Shown in pieces: positions 1-8,615 of a stretch of 64,000 bases of DNA. Location: contig NZ_FWYF01000004.1 of the NCBI RefSeq assembly GCF_900176375.1, positions 310,001 to 374,000 on the forward strand, given 5' to 3'. Source of the DNA: Reichenbachiella faecimaris. Lineage in GTDB: Bacteria > Bacteroidota > Bacteroidia > Cytophagales > Cyclobacteriaceae. Every line of letters starts with the position of its first letter. The first letter of the stretch is position 1. Below the pieces are notes generated by a model. The model was not told the origin of the DNA. It searched no databases and worked only from the letters and a program-made list of their open reading frames with translations. The position numbers were made by a program, and so were the translations under genes.

Positions 1-511
1 TGTCAATCGCCTGCTTCCAGTCTTGTAAATCCTGCTGATACATCTGATTGATGTGTGTACGATTCAGTTCGTTACCTTCAGGTGTCAAACCAATGAAAGT
101 ATAAGTCACGCTAACCTTTGTTTGGGTGTTTTCAGCTTCGGATTCACACTTGACGGATATAGTCCAATCGCGATGTCGAGTGGATACAAAATACTGGATA
201 AAGTAAGATGCAGGATCGAACTGTATAACCCTCCACAGACAACTTGGTTCTTTATTATCTCCATCAATTGAAAACGTAGTGCCTACTTCTATCACTTCTG
301 TCTCAGGATAAATCAATTTTGGATTCCAGCTTGGCTCCCATTTTCGCTCTTCAAAAGCATCGAACAGGGGAAATACAAGTGTTATATTCTCGTCAATAAT
401 GAAAGATGCTGTTTGGCTAATTTTTTCTGCTGCAAATGGTCTTGTATTCATGAGTTCTGATTTTTTGCATCCCATCAGAGATAGGGTTGCTAATATGATT
501 AAATGTTTCAT
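1..511 (-). CDS. SRPBCC-like lipoprotein, 3' end cut off by window edge
   Basis: An open frame runs on the minus strand from an ATG at 511-509 to the window edge (170 codons), so the C-terminus is missing. The N-terminus MKHLIILATLSLMGCKKS is a short lipoprotein signal with lipobox LMGC, so the product is probably anchored in an envelope membrane. The rest (FPLFDAFEERKWEPSWNPKLIYP, then alternating beta strands ending in a long helix QMYQQDLQDWKQAID) resembles SRPBCC/polyketide-cyclase-like proteins, which bind hydrophobic ligands in a helix-grip fold. It starts 35 bp after the stop of the Crp/Fnr gene on the same strand and may be co-transcribed with it. The fold is inferred from pattern only and the ligand is unknown. 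Confidence 0.7.
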   Translation of the reverse strand, partial: MKHLIILATLSLMGCKKSELMNTRPFAAEKISQTASFIIDENITLVFPLFDAFEERKWEPSWNPKLIYPETEVIEVGTTFSIDGDNKEPSCLWRVIQFDPASYFIQYFVSTRHRDWTISVKCESEAENTQTKVSVTYTFIGLTPEGNELNRTHINQMYQQDLQDWKQAID

Positions 512-546
512 GAGGCAAAATTGGCTCGTGCCTATCTCAATTGCAT

Positions 547-1089
547 TTACATTTGTTGAGAAAATCGTTTGCGAGCCCGACTGAGTTGCGTGGGTGTAAT
601 GCCGAGGAAGTTTGCCACCAGATAGTGTGGAATGCGGTTGATGAGATTGGGATATTCTTCTAAAAACAGCTTGTACTTTTCAATGGAATCCAGATTGACC
701 AGAGCTACCAAACGGGATTGCAATTGTTGATTCATTTTCTCAAAAGCTCTATTAATAATATCAGTGATCTCTTTATTCTTGTTGACGTGAGACATAACTT
801 CAGAGAAATTTGCCATGGAGATAGTAGTTTTTTCTACTGCTTGCAAATTGATGGTAGCTGCTACATTGGGGATAAAATTTCCTGAAAGAATATCACCTTC
901 ATGGTAGAAATGTGTGGTGACTTCATTGCTGTCCTGATCATAGACAAAACCTCTGACCACTCCTTGTTCAATACTACCAATCTTTTGATTCAAATAGCCT
1001 TGCCTGATAAAATAATCGCCTTTTTCCAACACCAAGGTCTGATGCAGTGAATCCACGAATTTGTAAGGCTGTGCGATTGGCATGATCAT
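547..1089 (-). CDS. Crp/Fnr family transcriptional regulator
   Basis: 180 residues. The N-terminal two thirds is a cyclic-nucleotide-binding-type beta roll (LEKGDYFIRQGYLNQKIGSIEQGVVRGFV), followed by a dimer helix and a short C-terminal helix-turn-helix (IPHYLVANFLGITPTQLSRARKR), the usual plan of Bacteroidota Crp/Fnr regulators. No cysteine cluster for an iron-sulfur centre is visible, so redox sensing as in FNR is unlikely; the ligand is unknown. Two start codons lie in frame (MIM). It is divergent from the NarK-like gene, and the shared intergenic region holds strong inverted repeats, so it is a reasonable candidate regulator of that transporter (inference). A -7-like TATATTTG lies on its strand at 1115-1108. 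Confidence 0.9.
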   Translation of the reverse strand: MIMPIAQPYKFVDSLHQTLVLEKGDYFIRQGYLNQKIGSIEQGVVRGFVYDQDSNEVTTHFYHEGDILSGNFIPNVAATINLQAVEKTTISMANFSEVMSHVNKNKEITDIINRAFEKMNQQLQSRLVALVNLDSIEKYKLFLEEYPNLINRIPHYLVANFLGITPTQLSRARKRFSQQM

Positions 1090-1179
1090 ATACTTTCTCT
1101 ATCACAACAAATATAACCATCCCTAAATGAGGGGCTGTCATCAATATCTATTTACTGCATTTTAGCAGATTAGCATTTG

Positions 1180-1204
1180 TGATAAAGCATGTTATGCTTT
1201 GTCA
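1180..1204. promoter_or_regulatory. Inverted repeat, candidate operator
   Basis: Two 11-bp arms, TGATAAAGCAT at 1180-1190 and ATGCTTTGTCA at 1194-1204, are complementary at 10 of 11 positions around a 3-nt centre (GTT). It lies between the divergent Crp/Fnr and narK-like genes. A second, perfect 12-bp palindrome (TTTTAGCTAAAA) follows at 1213-1224. The TGA...TCA ends and the size suit a dimeric Crp/Fnr-type protein, but the assignment is inferred. Confidence 0.55.
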
Positions 1205-1252
1205 ACCGTCATTTTTAGCTAAAACTAAGTAGTCTACATTTGTAAGTATAAA

Positions 1253-1280
1253 TACGTAATTAAGAACTCAAAATTACGTA
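1253..1280. promoter_or_regulatory. TACGTAATT inverted repeat upstream of narK-like gene
   Basis: A perfect 9-bp inverted repeat, TACGTAATT at 1253-1261 and AATTACGTA at 1272-1280 with a 10-nt spacer, ends 25 bp before the transporter start codon. The two TACGTA cores are 22 bp apart, about two helical turns, as expected for a dimer or tandem binding site. A related 17-nt string (15 of 17 identical to 1275-1291) recurs at 46248-46264 upstream of the AAA-like gene. Confidence 0.5.
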
Positions 1281-1305
1281 AAACCAAATCGAACACTTAT
1301 AAATT

Positions 1306-2670
1306 ATGCAGACCATTATTTCACAAGAAAAAGCCACTCGAATCAATTTATTCGACCTTGAGTCACTACAAATGCGAACTTTCCACCTTAGTTGGATTGC
1401 TTTCTTTTTATGCTTCTTTGGTTGGTTTGCGCACGCTCCACTCATGAATTCTACCATTGGTCCAGATATGGATCTAACCAAGGCACAAAAAATCACTGCA
1501 TTTATTGCTTCAGTAGGTGTTACTATTTTTGCTCGGCTGATCATAGGAAGTCTTTGTGACAAAATAGGGCCTCGAAAAAGCTATACCTATTTACTGGTAT
1601 TTGGCGCCTTAGTAGTCGCTGGTTCTTCTTTTGCTTACAACTGGGAAACCTATCTGATCTCAAGAATGGCCATTGGTGTGATTGGTGCGTCATTCGTTAT
1701 CACGCAATATCATACCACCAAAATGTTTGCCCCCAATGTAGTGGGCATTGCCAATGCCACCACGGCTGGCTGGGGTAACCTTGGTGGTGGTGTAACGCAG
1801 GCCATGATGCCCTTGATCGCTTCGGGTATGTTAGCCTTAGGGTTTGCAGAATCCGAACTTTCTAAATGGAGGCCTGCCATGTTTGTCCCAGCATTGATCA
1901 TGTTGGGTGTGGCGTTCCTTTACTGGAAGTATACCAAAGACACTCCAAAAGGAAACTTTGATGAGGCACCTGAAGAGAAGCCTCAAACTGAAAAGGGCGA
2001 ATCTGGCCTATTTATGTCTGCTGTGAAAGACAGAAGAGTCTGGATTTTGTTTGCCATCTATGGCGCCTGTTTTGGTCTAGAATTGTTTGTCAATGGTCGT
2101 GCTGCTACCTACTACCAAACCAAGTTTGAACTTAATGAAACTACAGCAGGTATGATTGCGGCTCTTTTCGGTTTGATGAACCTTTTTGCACGCTCTATGG
2201 GCGGGTGGTTAGGCGACAGATTCTCCAAAACTGGTGGGCTCAGCGGAAGAGTAAAATGGTTGGTGATGGTATTGTTTGCTGAAGGATTTGCCCTTATGCT
2301 GTTTTCAAGAATGGATATGTTGGGTTTGGCGATCATTACGATGATCATCTTCTCACTTTTTGTACAAATGGCAGAAGGCGCTACTTTCTCCGTAGTACCA
2401 TTCATCAATACAAAATCACTGGGAGCTGTAGCAGGCATTGTGGGTGCAGGCGGCAATGTAGGTGCTGTCATGTATGCTCAATTTTTACTGAGAAGTGGGG
2501 CTACATTAGAAAACAGTTTCCTGTATTTCGGAATGGCTGTGGTAGCTATTAGTCTACTTGGGCTAGGCATCAAATTTTCTGATGCTGATGAAGCTGCTGC
2601 TGTCGAAGAGCAGAAAAAATTAGAAGATATCAAAAAGCAACTGCTATCCAAGCAGAAATTGGCCGCTTAA
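1306..2670 (+). CDS. NarK/NNP-family nitrate/nitrite transporter (MFS)
   Basis: 454 residues with about 12 membrane segments. Both nitrate-signature regions of the NNP family are visible: GIANATTAGWGNLGGGVTQ in the first half and AGIVGAGGNVGAVM in the second, together with the MFS loop motif GSLCDKIGPRKS. The family moves nitrate and/or nitrite across the inner membrane by symport or exchange. No nitrate or nitrite reductase gene lies in this window, so assimilation, respiration and nitrite export cannot be told apart. The C-terminus is a charged cytoplasmic helix. The gene is single, divergent from a Crp/Fnr regulator, and ends at a strong hairpin. A looser MFS assignment is the only real alternative. 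Confidence 0.88.
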   Translation: MQTIISQEKATRINLFDLESLQMRTFHLSWIAFFLCFFGWFAHAPLMNSTIGPDMDLTKAQKITAFIASVGVTIFARLIIGSLCDKIGPRKSYTYLLVFGALVVAGSSFAYNWETYLISRMAIGVIGASFVITQYHTTKMFAPNVVGIANATTAGWGNLGGGVTQAMMPLIASGMLALGFAESELSKWRPAMFVPALIMLGVAFLYWKYTKDTPKGNFDEAPEEKPQTEKGESGLFMSAVKDRRVWILFAIYGACFGLELFVNGRAATYYQTKFELNETTAGMIAALFGLMNLFARSMGGWLGDRFSKTGGLSGRVKWLVMVLFAEGFALMLFSRMDMLGLAIITMIIFSLFVQMAEGATFSVVPFINTKSLGAVAGIVGAGGNVGAVMYAQFLLRSGATLENSFLYFGMAVVAISLLGLGIKFSDADEAAAVEEQKKLEDIKKQLLSKQKLAA

Positions 2671-2692
2671 GATTTTTTGGGTTTAATGTTGT

Positions 2693-2720
2693 AAAAGCCG
2701 GCTCGTTAGTCGGCTTTTTT
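2693..2720. terminator. Rho-independent terminator between convergent genes
   Basis: AAAAGCCG (2693-2700) pairs with CGGCTTTT (2711-2718), extended inward by CT/AG, and is followed by more T. It starts 22 bp after the narK-like stop and ends at the stop of the convergent AHSA1-like gene, so it can serve both directions. Confidence 0.8.
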
Positions 2721-3129
2721 ATGACTTGACGAGTCTGTCAGCTAAGCCATCCAGATAATTATCCCAACCACTATTATGTGCATCATAGCTTTCTTTGGAT
2801 AAAAAACCAGTATGTTCTAGCTGAACGAGTGTTTGAAGGCCGTCATCCTTGAATATTACGGTCACCATAGTCTGCTCGTCACTTCCTTGCCATTGCCAAG
2901 AGTATTTTAGTTTTTCGTTTGGAATTACCTCTTCGAATAGGCCATTCATTACGCCTACTGCCTCGGCAGACTCTGCATACAGGTTCATGACACCTCCAGC
3001 CATTGGGTTGCATTCAATTTTTGTTATTGGTGCAATAGTCATCTGCGGTGAAATCCAGGCTTCGAAAAGTTCTTTTCTACCTACAGGTATGCTAAATTTC
3101 TTAAGAATGGTCTCTATTCCTTGCATCAA
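2719..3129 (-). CDS. SRPBCC / AHSA1-like domain protein
   Basis: 136 residues. The pattern (FSIPVGRKELFEAWISPQ near the start, a central FEEVIPNEKLKYSWQW, then VTVIFKDDGLQTLVQLEHTGF and a C-terminal helix beginning GWDNYLDGLADRL) is the standard layout of the AHSA1 subgroup of the SRPBCC superfamily, small soluble proteins with a hydrophobic ligand pocket whose roles are mostly unknown. It has tandem ATG starts and lies 4 bp after the LysE-type gene, so the two are probably one transcript. The cellular function cannot be told from the sequence. Confidence 0.85.
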   Translation of the reverse strand: MMQGIETILKKFSIPVGRKELFEAWISPQMTIAPITKIECNPMAGGVMNLYAESAEAVGVMNGLFEEVIPNEKLKYSWQWQGSDEQTMVTVIFKDDGLQTLVQLEHTGFLSKESYDAHNSGWDNYLDGLADRLVKS

Positions 3130-3133
3130 GATT

Positions 3134-3766
3134 TTACTTTTTAGCCATAGCTAATTTAATTCCTAAACCTATAAACATCATGCCCGTCACACGATCAAGC
3201 CAGGTCTTAAATTTGTAATTGGCTCGCATACGACCAGACAAGATAGAAGCAAAGAAAGCCAATAATAAGCACCACACGGTTCCCATAATCAAAAAAGTGA
3301 ATCCTAGCAGAGAGAACGTCAACGCACTTTGCGAATAACCAGGGTCAACAAACTGCGGAATGAAGGCCAGGAAGAATAAGGCGACTTTCGGATTCAATAC
3401 ATTAGTGAGTACCCCAGACATGTAGATTTTCTTAAGGCTTTTGTTGTTACTGGGGTGATCCAGTTCAAATGAATCCTGAGGCTTAGCTACAATAGACTTG
3501 ATACCTAAGAATATCAGATAAGTAGCTCCCAAATACTTCACCACCTCAAAAGCCAAAGCCGACTTGGCCAGAATAATAGACAAACCCAGTGTAGCAAAGA
3601 GACAATGTACCAGTACGCCCGTAGAGATACCCAATGCAGACATCAGTCCTGCCTTTTTGCCCTGAGAAATGCTTCTCCCTAAAATGTACATGGTATCTGT
3701 GCCTGGGGTAAGAATCAATAAAATTCCGGCAATTAGAAATGTTTCAAAGTTGATAATTCCGAACAT
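3134..3766 (-). CDS. LysE/RhtB family amino-acid exporter
   Basis: 210 residues, six hydrophobic segments. The N-terminus (FLIAGILLILTPGTDTMYILGRSISQGKKAGLMSALGISTG) carries the diagnostic LysE/RhtB signature around TPG followed by the G-x-x-x-G-x-x-x-A-x-G-x-x-x-G pattern. The family exports amino acids or their derivatives across the inner membrane; the substrate cannot be deduced. It is the first gene of a two-gene minus-strand unit with the AHSA1-like gene. Confidence 0.92.
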   Translation of the reverse strand: MFGIINFETFLIAGILLILTPGTDTMYILGRSISQGKKAGLMSALGISTGVLVHCLFATLGLSIILAKSALAFEVVKYLGATYLIFLGIKSIVAKPQDSFELDHPSNNKSLKKIYMSGVLTNVLNPKVALFFLAFIPQFVDPGYSQSALTFSLLGFTFLIMGTVWCLLLAFFASILSGRMRANYKFKTWLDRVTGMMFIGLGIKLAMAKK

Positions 3767-4093
3767 AGGTTTTGAGTTTAGGTTTTGTTACTTCTGCACA
3801 TACGAGAGACAAGTATAAAAGTGACATCCCCTATGGTCTATAAATATTCAAGTGCTCAACAGAATTCAGTCTCTTGTATTCTCTGACGCGGAACTAAGTT
3901 CCACGTATCTCCTCCCATGACAGTTATGAAAGTCGGTAAAACCGGATTCACCCAAAATTTCACCACCCCCTCTCCGATTCATCCACCTTATCCCCCAACT
4001 CATCTGCTTCATTCCCCAGCTTACCTATTTATTATTCTGAATCCTACCTCTATTACTGAGTTTTGGATCATCAAAAAAAAAATTAAAACTCAG
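3767..4093. other. Divergent intergenic region with a short palindrome
   Basis: The 327 bp between the LysE-type gene and the TonB receptor gene hold no convincing gene. A frame upstream of and continuous with the receptor starts at 3917, but its product is proline/histidine-rich and lacks signal character, so it is treated as untranslated. The notable element is an odd-centred palindrome at 3886-3906 (core GGAACTAAGTTCC), one of a dispersed family. No clear TAnnTTTG promoter was found. Confidence 0.6.
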
Positions 4094-6247
4094 ATGACCA
4101 AATCAATTTTAACTCTAATCTTCCTTGGCACTTCTCTACTCACTGAAGCGACCACGCTGAAAGGACGAATCACTGACCCCAGTGGCGAAGGACTGCCAGG
4201 AGTCAATGTATTCATCAAAGACACTTATGATGGGGCTACCACAGATAGGTATGGCAACTATTCGTTTGATACTTACGAAACAGGCGAACAAACTTTAGTT
4301 GCCAGCTTCATTGGTTACAAAAAACACGAAGAGACCATAGATCTGTCGAAGACTATCGCACTCAATATTGAATTGAAGGAAGAAGTCAATCGTCTTTCTG
4401 GCGTGACTATTACGGCTGGCAGTTTCGAGGCGAGTGACGAGAAGAAGGCAGTAGTGCTCAAGCCACTCGACATTGCCATGACAGCAGGTGCTTTGGCAGA
4501 TATCCCAGGAGCTTTAAGCAAATTGCCTGGCACCACCACCAATGGAGAAACAGGCAGGCTCTTTGTACGCGGGGGAACAGCTGCAGAGACGCAAGCTTTC
4601 ATTGATGGGATATTGGTACATAGCTTCTATACACCTGCTCCCAACAATGTACCTTCTAGAAGTAGGTTTTCTCCTTTCCTGTTTAAGGGCACTTTCTTTA
4701 GCACGGGAGGATACTCGGCTGAATACGGTCAAGCTTTGTCTTCTGTTTTGTCTTTGAATTCTAATGACATCGCAGACGAGACCAGAACAGACCTGTCTTT
4801 TATGACAGTAGGCATGGATGCTTCTCATACTCAGAAGTGGGAAAACGGTTCAGCCTATGGGCAGGTAAACTACACCAACCTAGACCCCTATATGGGATTG
4901 ATTGATCAGGCTTATGACTGGGAAGATGGCTATACATCACAGAGTGGTACGTTCATGCTTCGTCAGAAACTCAGCAAACACGACATGCTGAAGGTATATA
5001 CCAACTACGATCACAGTGCCTTTGTAGTCAATCAGCCTAGTATCAATCACTCAGACAATGACCACACTGATATGGTCAACAATAACTTCTACTTAAATAC
5101 GAGCTACAAGAGAGCGATTGGTGAAAACAGCACGGCCTATATCGGCACTTCTTACGGACGCACCTATACAGACGTTATTTTCAATGAAGCGCATGTAAAA
5201 GACACGCAACAGAGTGTGCATACTAAGGGCTACTTCACCTCGGACATCAACAGTATTTCTGTGAAAGTAGGTGGAGAGGTCATCAGTACTAAACACGAAG
5301 AAAATACTGTGATAGAAAATGGAGAAACTTTCATTCCAGACTATAGTAATCACCTGTCTGCTGGATTTGCTGAGGCGGATTATTACCTGACCAATAGCTT
5401 AACAGTCCGTGGTGGATTGCGCTATTCGCACTATTCCATGTTTAGCGAAAGCGCGATATCTCCTAGACTATCCATGGCCTTAAAAACAGGTGAAAACGCA
5501 CAGCTATCGTGGGCGTATGGAAAGTTTCATCAATTACCAACTCGAGATCTATTGCTTCGCTCACAGCAAATGAGCTATGAGCGAGCAGACCATTACATGA
5601 TGAGCTATCAGACCATCAACAATGGTAGAACTTTTCGCTCAGAAGTCTATTACAAGCATTATGATGACTTAGTGAAATTCGATGGCAACGATCCTTACAA
5701 CCCGACCACCTTCAACAATAATGGCGGCGGCTATGCCCGAGGTATTGACCTATTCTGGAGAGACAGCAAAACTTTCAAAAATGTAGACTACTGGGTATCG
5801 TATTCTTACATTGATACCGAAAGAGACTTTAGAGATTATCCGTACCAAGCCAAGCCAACATTTGCTGCTGGACACAACTTCGCTATAGTGTACAAGCACT
5901 TTATTCCAGACATCAGAACGCAGATTGGGGCTTCATTCACTTACAACAATGGCCGTCCCTACAACAATCCCAATGAAGATGATTTCAATGGAAATAGGAC
6001 GAAACACTACGCTGATTTGAGTTTCAATTTTGCCTATTTATTCAAGCCCAACTTCATCGTTTATGCCTCAGCAAGCAACCTACTCGGACGCGACAATGTG
6101 TTTGGTTATGAATACGCGGATAATGCCAATTCTAATGGCGTGTACGAATCCAGAGCCGTAGGACAGCCAGCCAAAAGATTTTACTTCATTGGGTTGTTCA
6201 TAACCCTGACCAAGGACAAGAATAAAAACAACCTTGAAAACTTATAA
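4094..6247 (+). CDS. TonB-dependent receptor with N-terminal carboxypeptidase-type domain
   Basis: 717 residues from the ATG at 4094, chosen because it opens a normal signal peptide (MTKSILTLIFLGTSLLTEA); the frame is open upstream to 3917. Domains in order: signal peptide; a CarboxypepD_reg-like beta-sandwich (LKGRITDPSGEGLPGVNVFIKD, ending near LNIELKE); a plug domain containing LPGTTTNGETGRLFVRGG; and a long outer-membrane beta-barrel with many aromatic strands. Such receptors take up scarce ligands across the outer membrane using TonB energy. The size suits metal- or siderophore-type receptors better than SusC proteins (about 1000 residues). It heads a unit with a DUF2141 gene and a TPR gene, and a LytS/LytTR pair follows. 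The substrate is unknown. Confidence 0.93.
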   Translation: MTKSILTLIFLGTSLLTEATTLKGRITDPSGEGLPGVNVFIKDTYDGATTDRYGNYSFDTYETGEQTLVASFIGYKKHEETIDLSKTIALNIELKEEVNRLSGVTITAGSFEASDEKKAVVLKPLDIAMTAGALADIPGALSKLPGTTTNGETGRLFVRGGTAAETQAFIDGILVHSFYTPAPNNVPSRSRFSPFLFKGTFFSTGGYSAEYGQALSSVLSLNSNDIADETRTDLSFMTVGMDASHTQKWENGSAYGQVNYTNLDPYMGLIDQAYDWEDGYTSQSGTFMLRQKLSKHDMLKVYTNYDHSAFVVNQPSINHSDNDHTDMVNNNFYLNTSYKRAIGENSTAYIGTSYGRTYTDVIFNEAHVKDTQQSVHTKGYFTSDINSISVKVGGEVISTKHEENTVIENGETFIPDYSNHLSAGFAEADYYLTNSLTVRGGLRYSHYSMFSESAISPRLSMALKTGENAQLSWAYGKFHQLPTRDLLLRSQQMSYERADHYMMSYQTINNGRTFRSEVYYKHYDDLVKFDGNDPYNPTTFNNNGGGYARGIDLFWRDSKTFKNVDYWVSYSYIDTERDFRDYPYQAKPTFAAGHNFAIVYKHFIPDIRTQIGASFTYNNGRPYNNPNEDDFNGNRTKHYADLSFNFAYLFKPNFIVYASASNLLGRDNVFGYEYADNANSNGVYESRAVGQPAKRFYFIGLFITLTKDKNKNNLENL

Positions 6248-6275
6248 CAACATCATTCAATCAAAATTTAAAGAA

Positions 6276-6698
6276 ATGAAAAAGTCAATTTTAACTGTAT
6301 TGGGGATAGTGGTAGCCACTCTTTCTATACTCGCATCAGATGGTCAAAATGTACTGACCGTGGTAATTAAAAACGTGCAAGGCTCGGACGGCCTCCTCGA
6401 AGTCACTCTCTTCGACTCAGAGGGCAACTGGCTCAAAGAAGGTCAAAAGCAAAAGGTATCTATAGATAGTGGCACTGATGTAAAAGTGGAATTCAAGAAT
6501 CTTCCAAAAGGTGCCTATGCCGTAGCAGTCATTCATGATGCCAACGCTAATGGTGAACTGGATACTGGTTCTTTTGGAATACCCACAGAGGCTTATGGCT
6601 TTTCCAATAACGCCCGTGGTATGTTTGGGCCAGCCGATTTTGACGAAAGTCAATTTGAGCTAAACGGCAACAAACAAATCGAAATCAATATCAAATAA
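6276..6698 (+). CDS. DUF2141 family secreted protein
   Basis: 140 residues from the ATG at 6276. An in-frame start at 6234 overlaps the receptor gene, but the later start opens a typical signal peptide (MKKSILTVLGIVVATLSILASDG). The body contains LTVVIKNVQGSDGLLEVTLFD, LPKGAYAVAVIHDANANGELDT and GFSNNARG, the hallmarks of DUF2141, a small periplasmic beta-sandwich family of unknown function. It starts 28 bp after the TonB receptor gene and is probably co-transcribed with it, which suggests a shared role in uptake or envelope work (inference). Confidence 0.88.
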   Translation: MKKSILTVLGIVVATLSILASDGQNVLTVVIKNVQGSDGLLEVTLFDSEGNWLKEGQKQKVSIDSGTDVKVEFKNLPKGAYAVAVIHDANANGELDTGSFGIPTEAYGFSNNARGMFGPADFDESQFELNGNKQIEINIK

Positions 6699-6717
6699 CT
6701 CTGTTAACATCAAAACT

Positions 6718-7386
6718 ATGAAATCTCTAAATATCCTTATCGTCTTTGTAATTGCTGCGACATTCGCCAATGCACAAAATAAAAAGTATATCAAAACGAT
6801 GGAATCCAGTATCCCAACCATCTATCAGGCAGAAAGTATCGCAGACTTGGATGCCTCTGCCAACAAGTTTGATCGTATTGGTCAGGCCGAAGCTGATCAA
6901 TGGGAACCTTACTACTATGCCTCATTGTCGTACGTTTTTAAAGCTTTTAGAATAGAAGATTTGCAAGCCAAAGACCAGATTCTTGATCAAGCCCTGGTTG
7001 TACTCGGCAAAGCCTCTACACTTTCGGAAAACAATTCAGAAATAATTGCGCTTCAAGGGTTTATCAATATGATCAAAATTGGGGTAGATCCGGGCACGCG
7101 AGGCCAGACCTTGTCTCCCAAGATTATGGCTGACTATGGTAAAGCATTGAAATTAGACCCTAATAATCCAAGAGCCAACCTATTTATGGGACAGATGTTA
7201 TATGGCACGGCACAATTCTTCGGAACAGGCGTAGACGATGCATGTGCCTTGGTTGATAAATCCATCATGCTATTTGAATCAGAAAAGCCAGCATCTAGCA
7301 TAGCGCCAAGTTGGGGGTTGCCCAGTGCCCAACAATACAAAAAACAATGCGAAACAGCATTAGCAAAAGCAGAAACTCAGGAATAG
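6718..7386 (+). CDS. Secreted TPR-like protein
   Basis: 222 residues with a signal peptide (MKSLNILIVFVIAATFANAQ). The rest is helical, and a TPR-like repeat is readable (IMADYGKALKLDPNNPRANLFMGQML). A preceding helical pair (ALVVLGKASTLSENNSEIIALQGFINM) fits a second repeat. TPR proteins are scaffolds for protein partners; here the site would be periplasmic. It lies 19 bp after the DUF2141 gene, so it is likely the third gene of the TonB receptor unit. No catalytic motif is seen. Confidence 0.8.
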   Translation: MKSLNILIVFVIAATFANAQNKKYIKTMESSIPTIYQAESIADLDASANKFDRIGQAEADQWEPYYYASLSYVFKAFRIEDLQAKDQILDQALVVLGKASTLSENNSEIIALQGFINMIKIGVDPGTRGQTLSPKIMADYGKALKLDPNNPRANLFMGQMLYGTAQFFGTGVDDACALVDKSIMLFESEKPASSIAPSWGLPSAQQYKKQCETALAKAETQE

Positions 7387-7407
7387 CTTTTCAACAGTCA
7401 AAGAACT

Positions 7408-7490
7408 GTCATCACGAGCATGACGAAGTGATCTCAAACGTGAATTAGGATTAGTATTCATGAGATTGCTTCACTTTGTTCGTAATGACG
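7408..7490 (-). repeat. Dispersed palindromic repeat (family B), copy 1
   Basis: On the minus strand two conserved blocks, one ending GTGAAGCAATCTC and one AGATCACTTCGTCATGC, flank a variable loop and are imperfectly complementary to each other. The same blocks in the opposite orientation occur at 56607-56687. It sits between the TPR gene and the LytS-type kinase gene. Confidence 0.75.
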
Positions 7491-7517
7491 AAAGACTTTT
7501 GAACCAGCCTCATTATT

Positions 7518-8615
7518 TTGCAGCATTCATTTCGACATATGGCAAGCATTACACACTGCAGTAGTATATCTAAGCACCCCAAAGAACTGATCAATAGCTG
7601 GTTCACCATTCCTTTTATAGGAGCTTTAGTCATTACCCTAATTTATGATTTTAATAATTTGAAGTCTCAAGAATATGGCGTATTTGTTCAAAGCTGGAGT
7701 GTCTCTTATGCCTTTTGGACTGTTCTGGCTAATGGCAACAGTATTATTATCTACTTAATTGACAAACGATGGACTTGGCTTGATCACCCTTATCGACGGG
7801 CAGCAATAGGTATCACTAGCATTTTGATTTATACACCGATCGCTTCTTTACTTATCATTTATTGTTTTGTAGAATTTGTCTTGGATGTAAGGTTTCAAAT
7901 TGTACTGGAAAACAAAAGCATTTTTAGTTTACTCATGGTACCCATGGGAATAACCATATTAGTTGCCTTGTGGGGTCATGGAAGAGTTTTTTTCATTGAA
8001 TGGCGACAAGCCGCAATTGACGTTGAGCGATTGAAAAACGAAAATCTTAAATCAAAATTCGAAACGCTCAAAACTCAGGTTAATCCACATTTTTTATTCA
8101 ATAGTTTGAATGCTTTGACTTCTCTAGTCTATGCCGACCAAAGCAAGGCCGTGGAGTTTATCCAAAAGCTCTCCCAGGTCTATCGTTATGTGTTGGATCA
8201 TCAGAATGACGAAGTGGTACCACTTCAAACTGAAGTAGATTTTCTAAAGTCATTTGTTTATCTCAATACCATTCGCTTTGGCGACAACTTTGAAGTGGTG
8301 TACAAAAACATGGATACGTTCTTGGTTAATGAAAACATCCCACCAGTGACCTTGCAAATGCTCATAGAGAATTGCATCAAGCACAATGAAATTTCAAAAA
8401 AGAATCAACTGAAAATTACAGTTGAAAGAAAAGACGATCGAATAAGCGTTGACAACAACATCAATCTGATCACTTCAGCTAAGCAGGACTCCAGCGGGCT
8501 GGGTCTAAGTAATATCATTTCCAGATATGAAATGCTGTCCGACCAAAAGGTAGAAGTCATTCATTCAAAAGACTCGTTCGAAGTCATAGTTCCTATTCTT
8601 TCTCTGGAGTCATGA
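7518..8615 (+). CDS. LytS/YehU-type sensor histidine kinase
   Basis: 365 residues. Four hydrophobic segments (about residues 30-46, 66-82, 96-122, 138-160) make an N-terminal membrane domain. A short coiled coil leads to the His_kinase motif QVNPHFLFNSLNAL with the phosphoacceptor His191, then a HATPase domain with an N box (LIENCIKHN) and G box (SGLGLSNI). The family pairs with LytTR regulators, and the LytTR gene overlaps its end by 4 bp. A later start at 7539 is possible. The ligand is unknown; its place after the TonB receptor unit suggests it senses envelope or nutrient state (inference). Confidence 0.92.
   Translation: MQHSFRHMASITHCSSISKHPKELINSWFTIPFIGALVITLIYDFNNLKSQEYGVFVQSWSVSYAFWTVLANGNSIIIYLIDKRWTWLDHPYRRAAIGITSILIYTPIASLLIIYCFVEFVLDVRFQIVLENKSIFSLLMVPMGITILVALWGHGRVFFIEWRQAAIDVERLKNENLKSKFETLKTQVNPHFLFNSLNALTSLVYADQSKAVEFIQKLSQVYRYVLDHQNDEVVPLQTEVDFLKSFVYLNTIRFGDNFEVVYKNMDTFLVNENIPPVTLQMLIENCIKHNEISKKNQLKITVERKDDRISVDNNINLITSAKQDSSGLGLSNIISRYEMLSDQKVEVIHSKDSFEVIVPILSLES

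Noticed and set aside
3917-3960. Possible LytTR-type binding direct repeats upstream of the TonB receptor
   Set aside because: Only a CGGT/ACCG mini-palindrome was found, with no pair of spaced direct repeats.
3917-4093. N-terminal extension of the TonB receptor frame
   Set aside because: The extra 59 residues are Pro/His/Thr-rich without signal character, while the ATG at 4094 opens a normal signal peptide.
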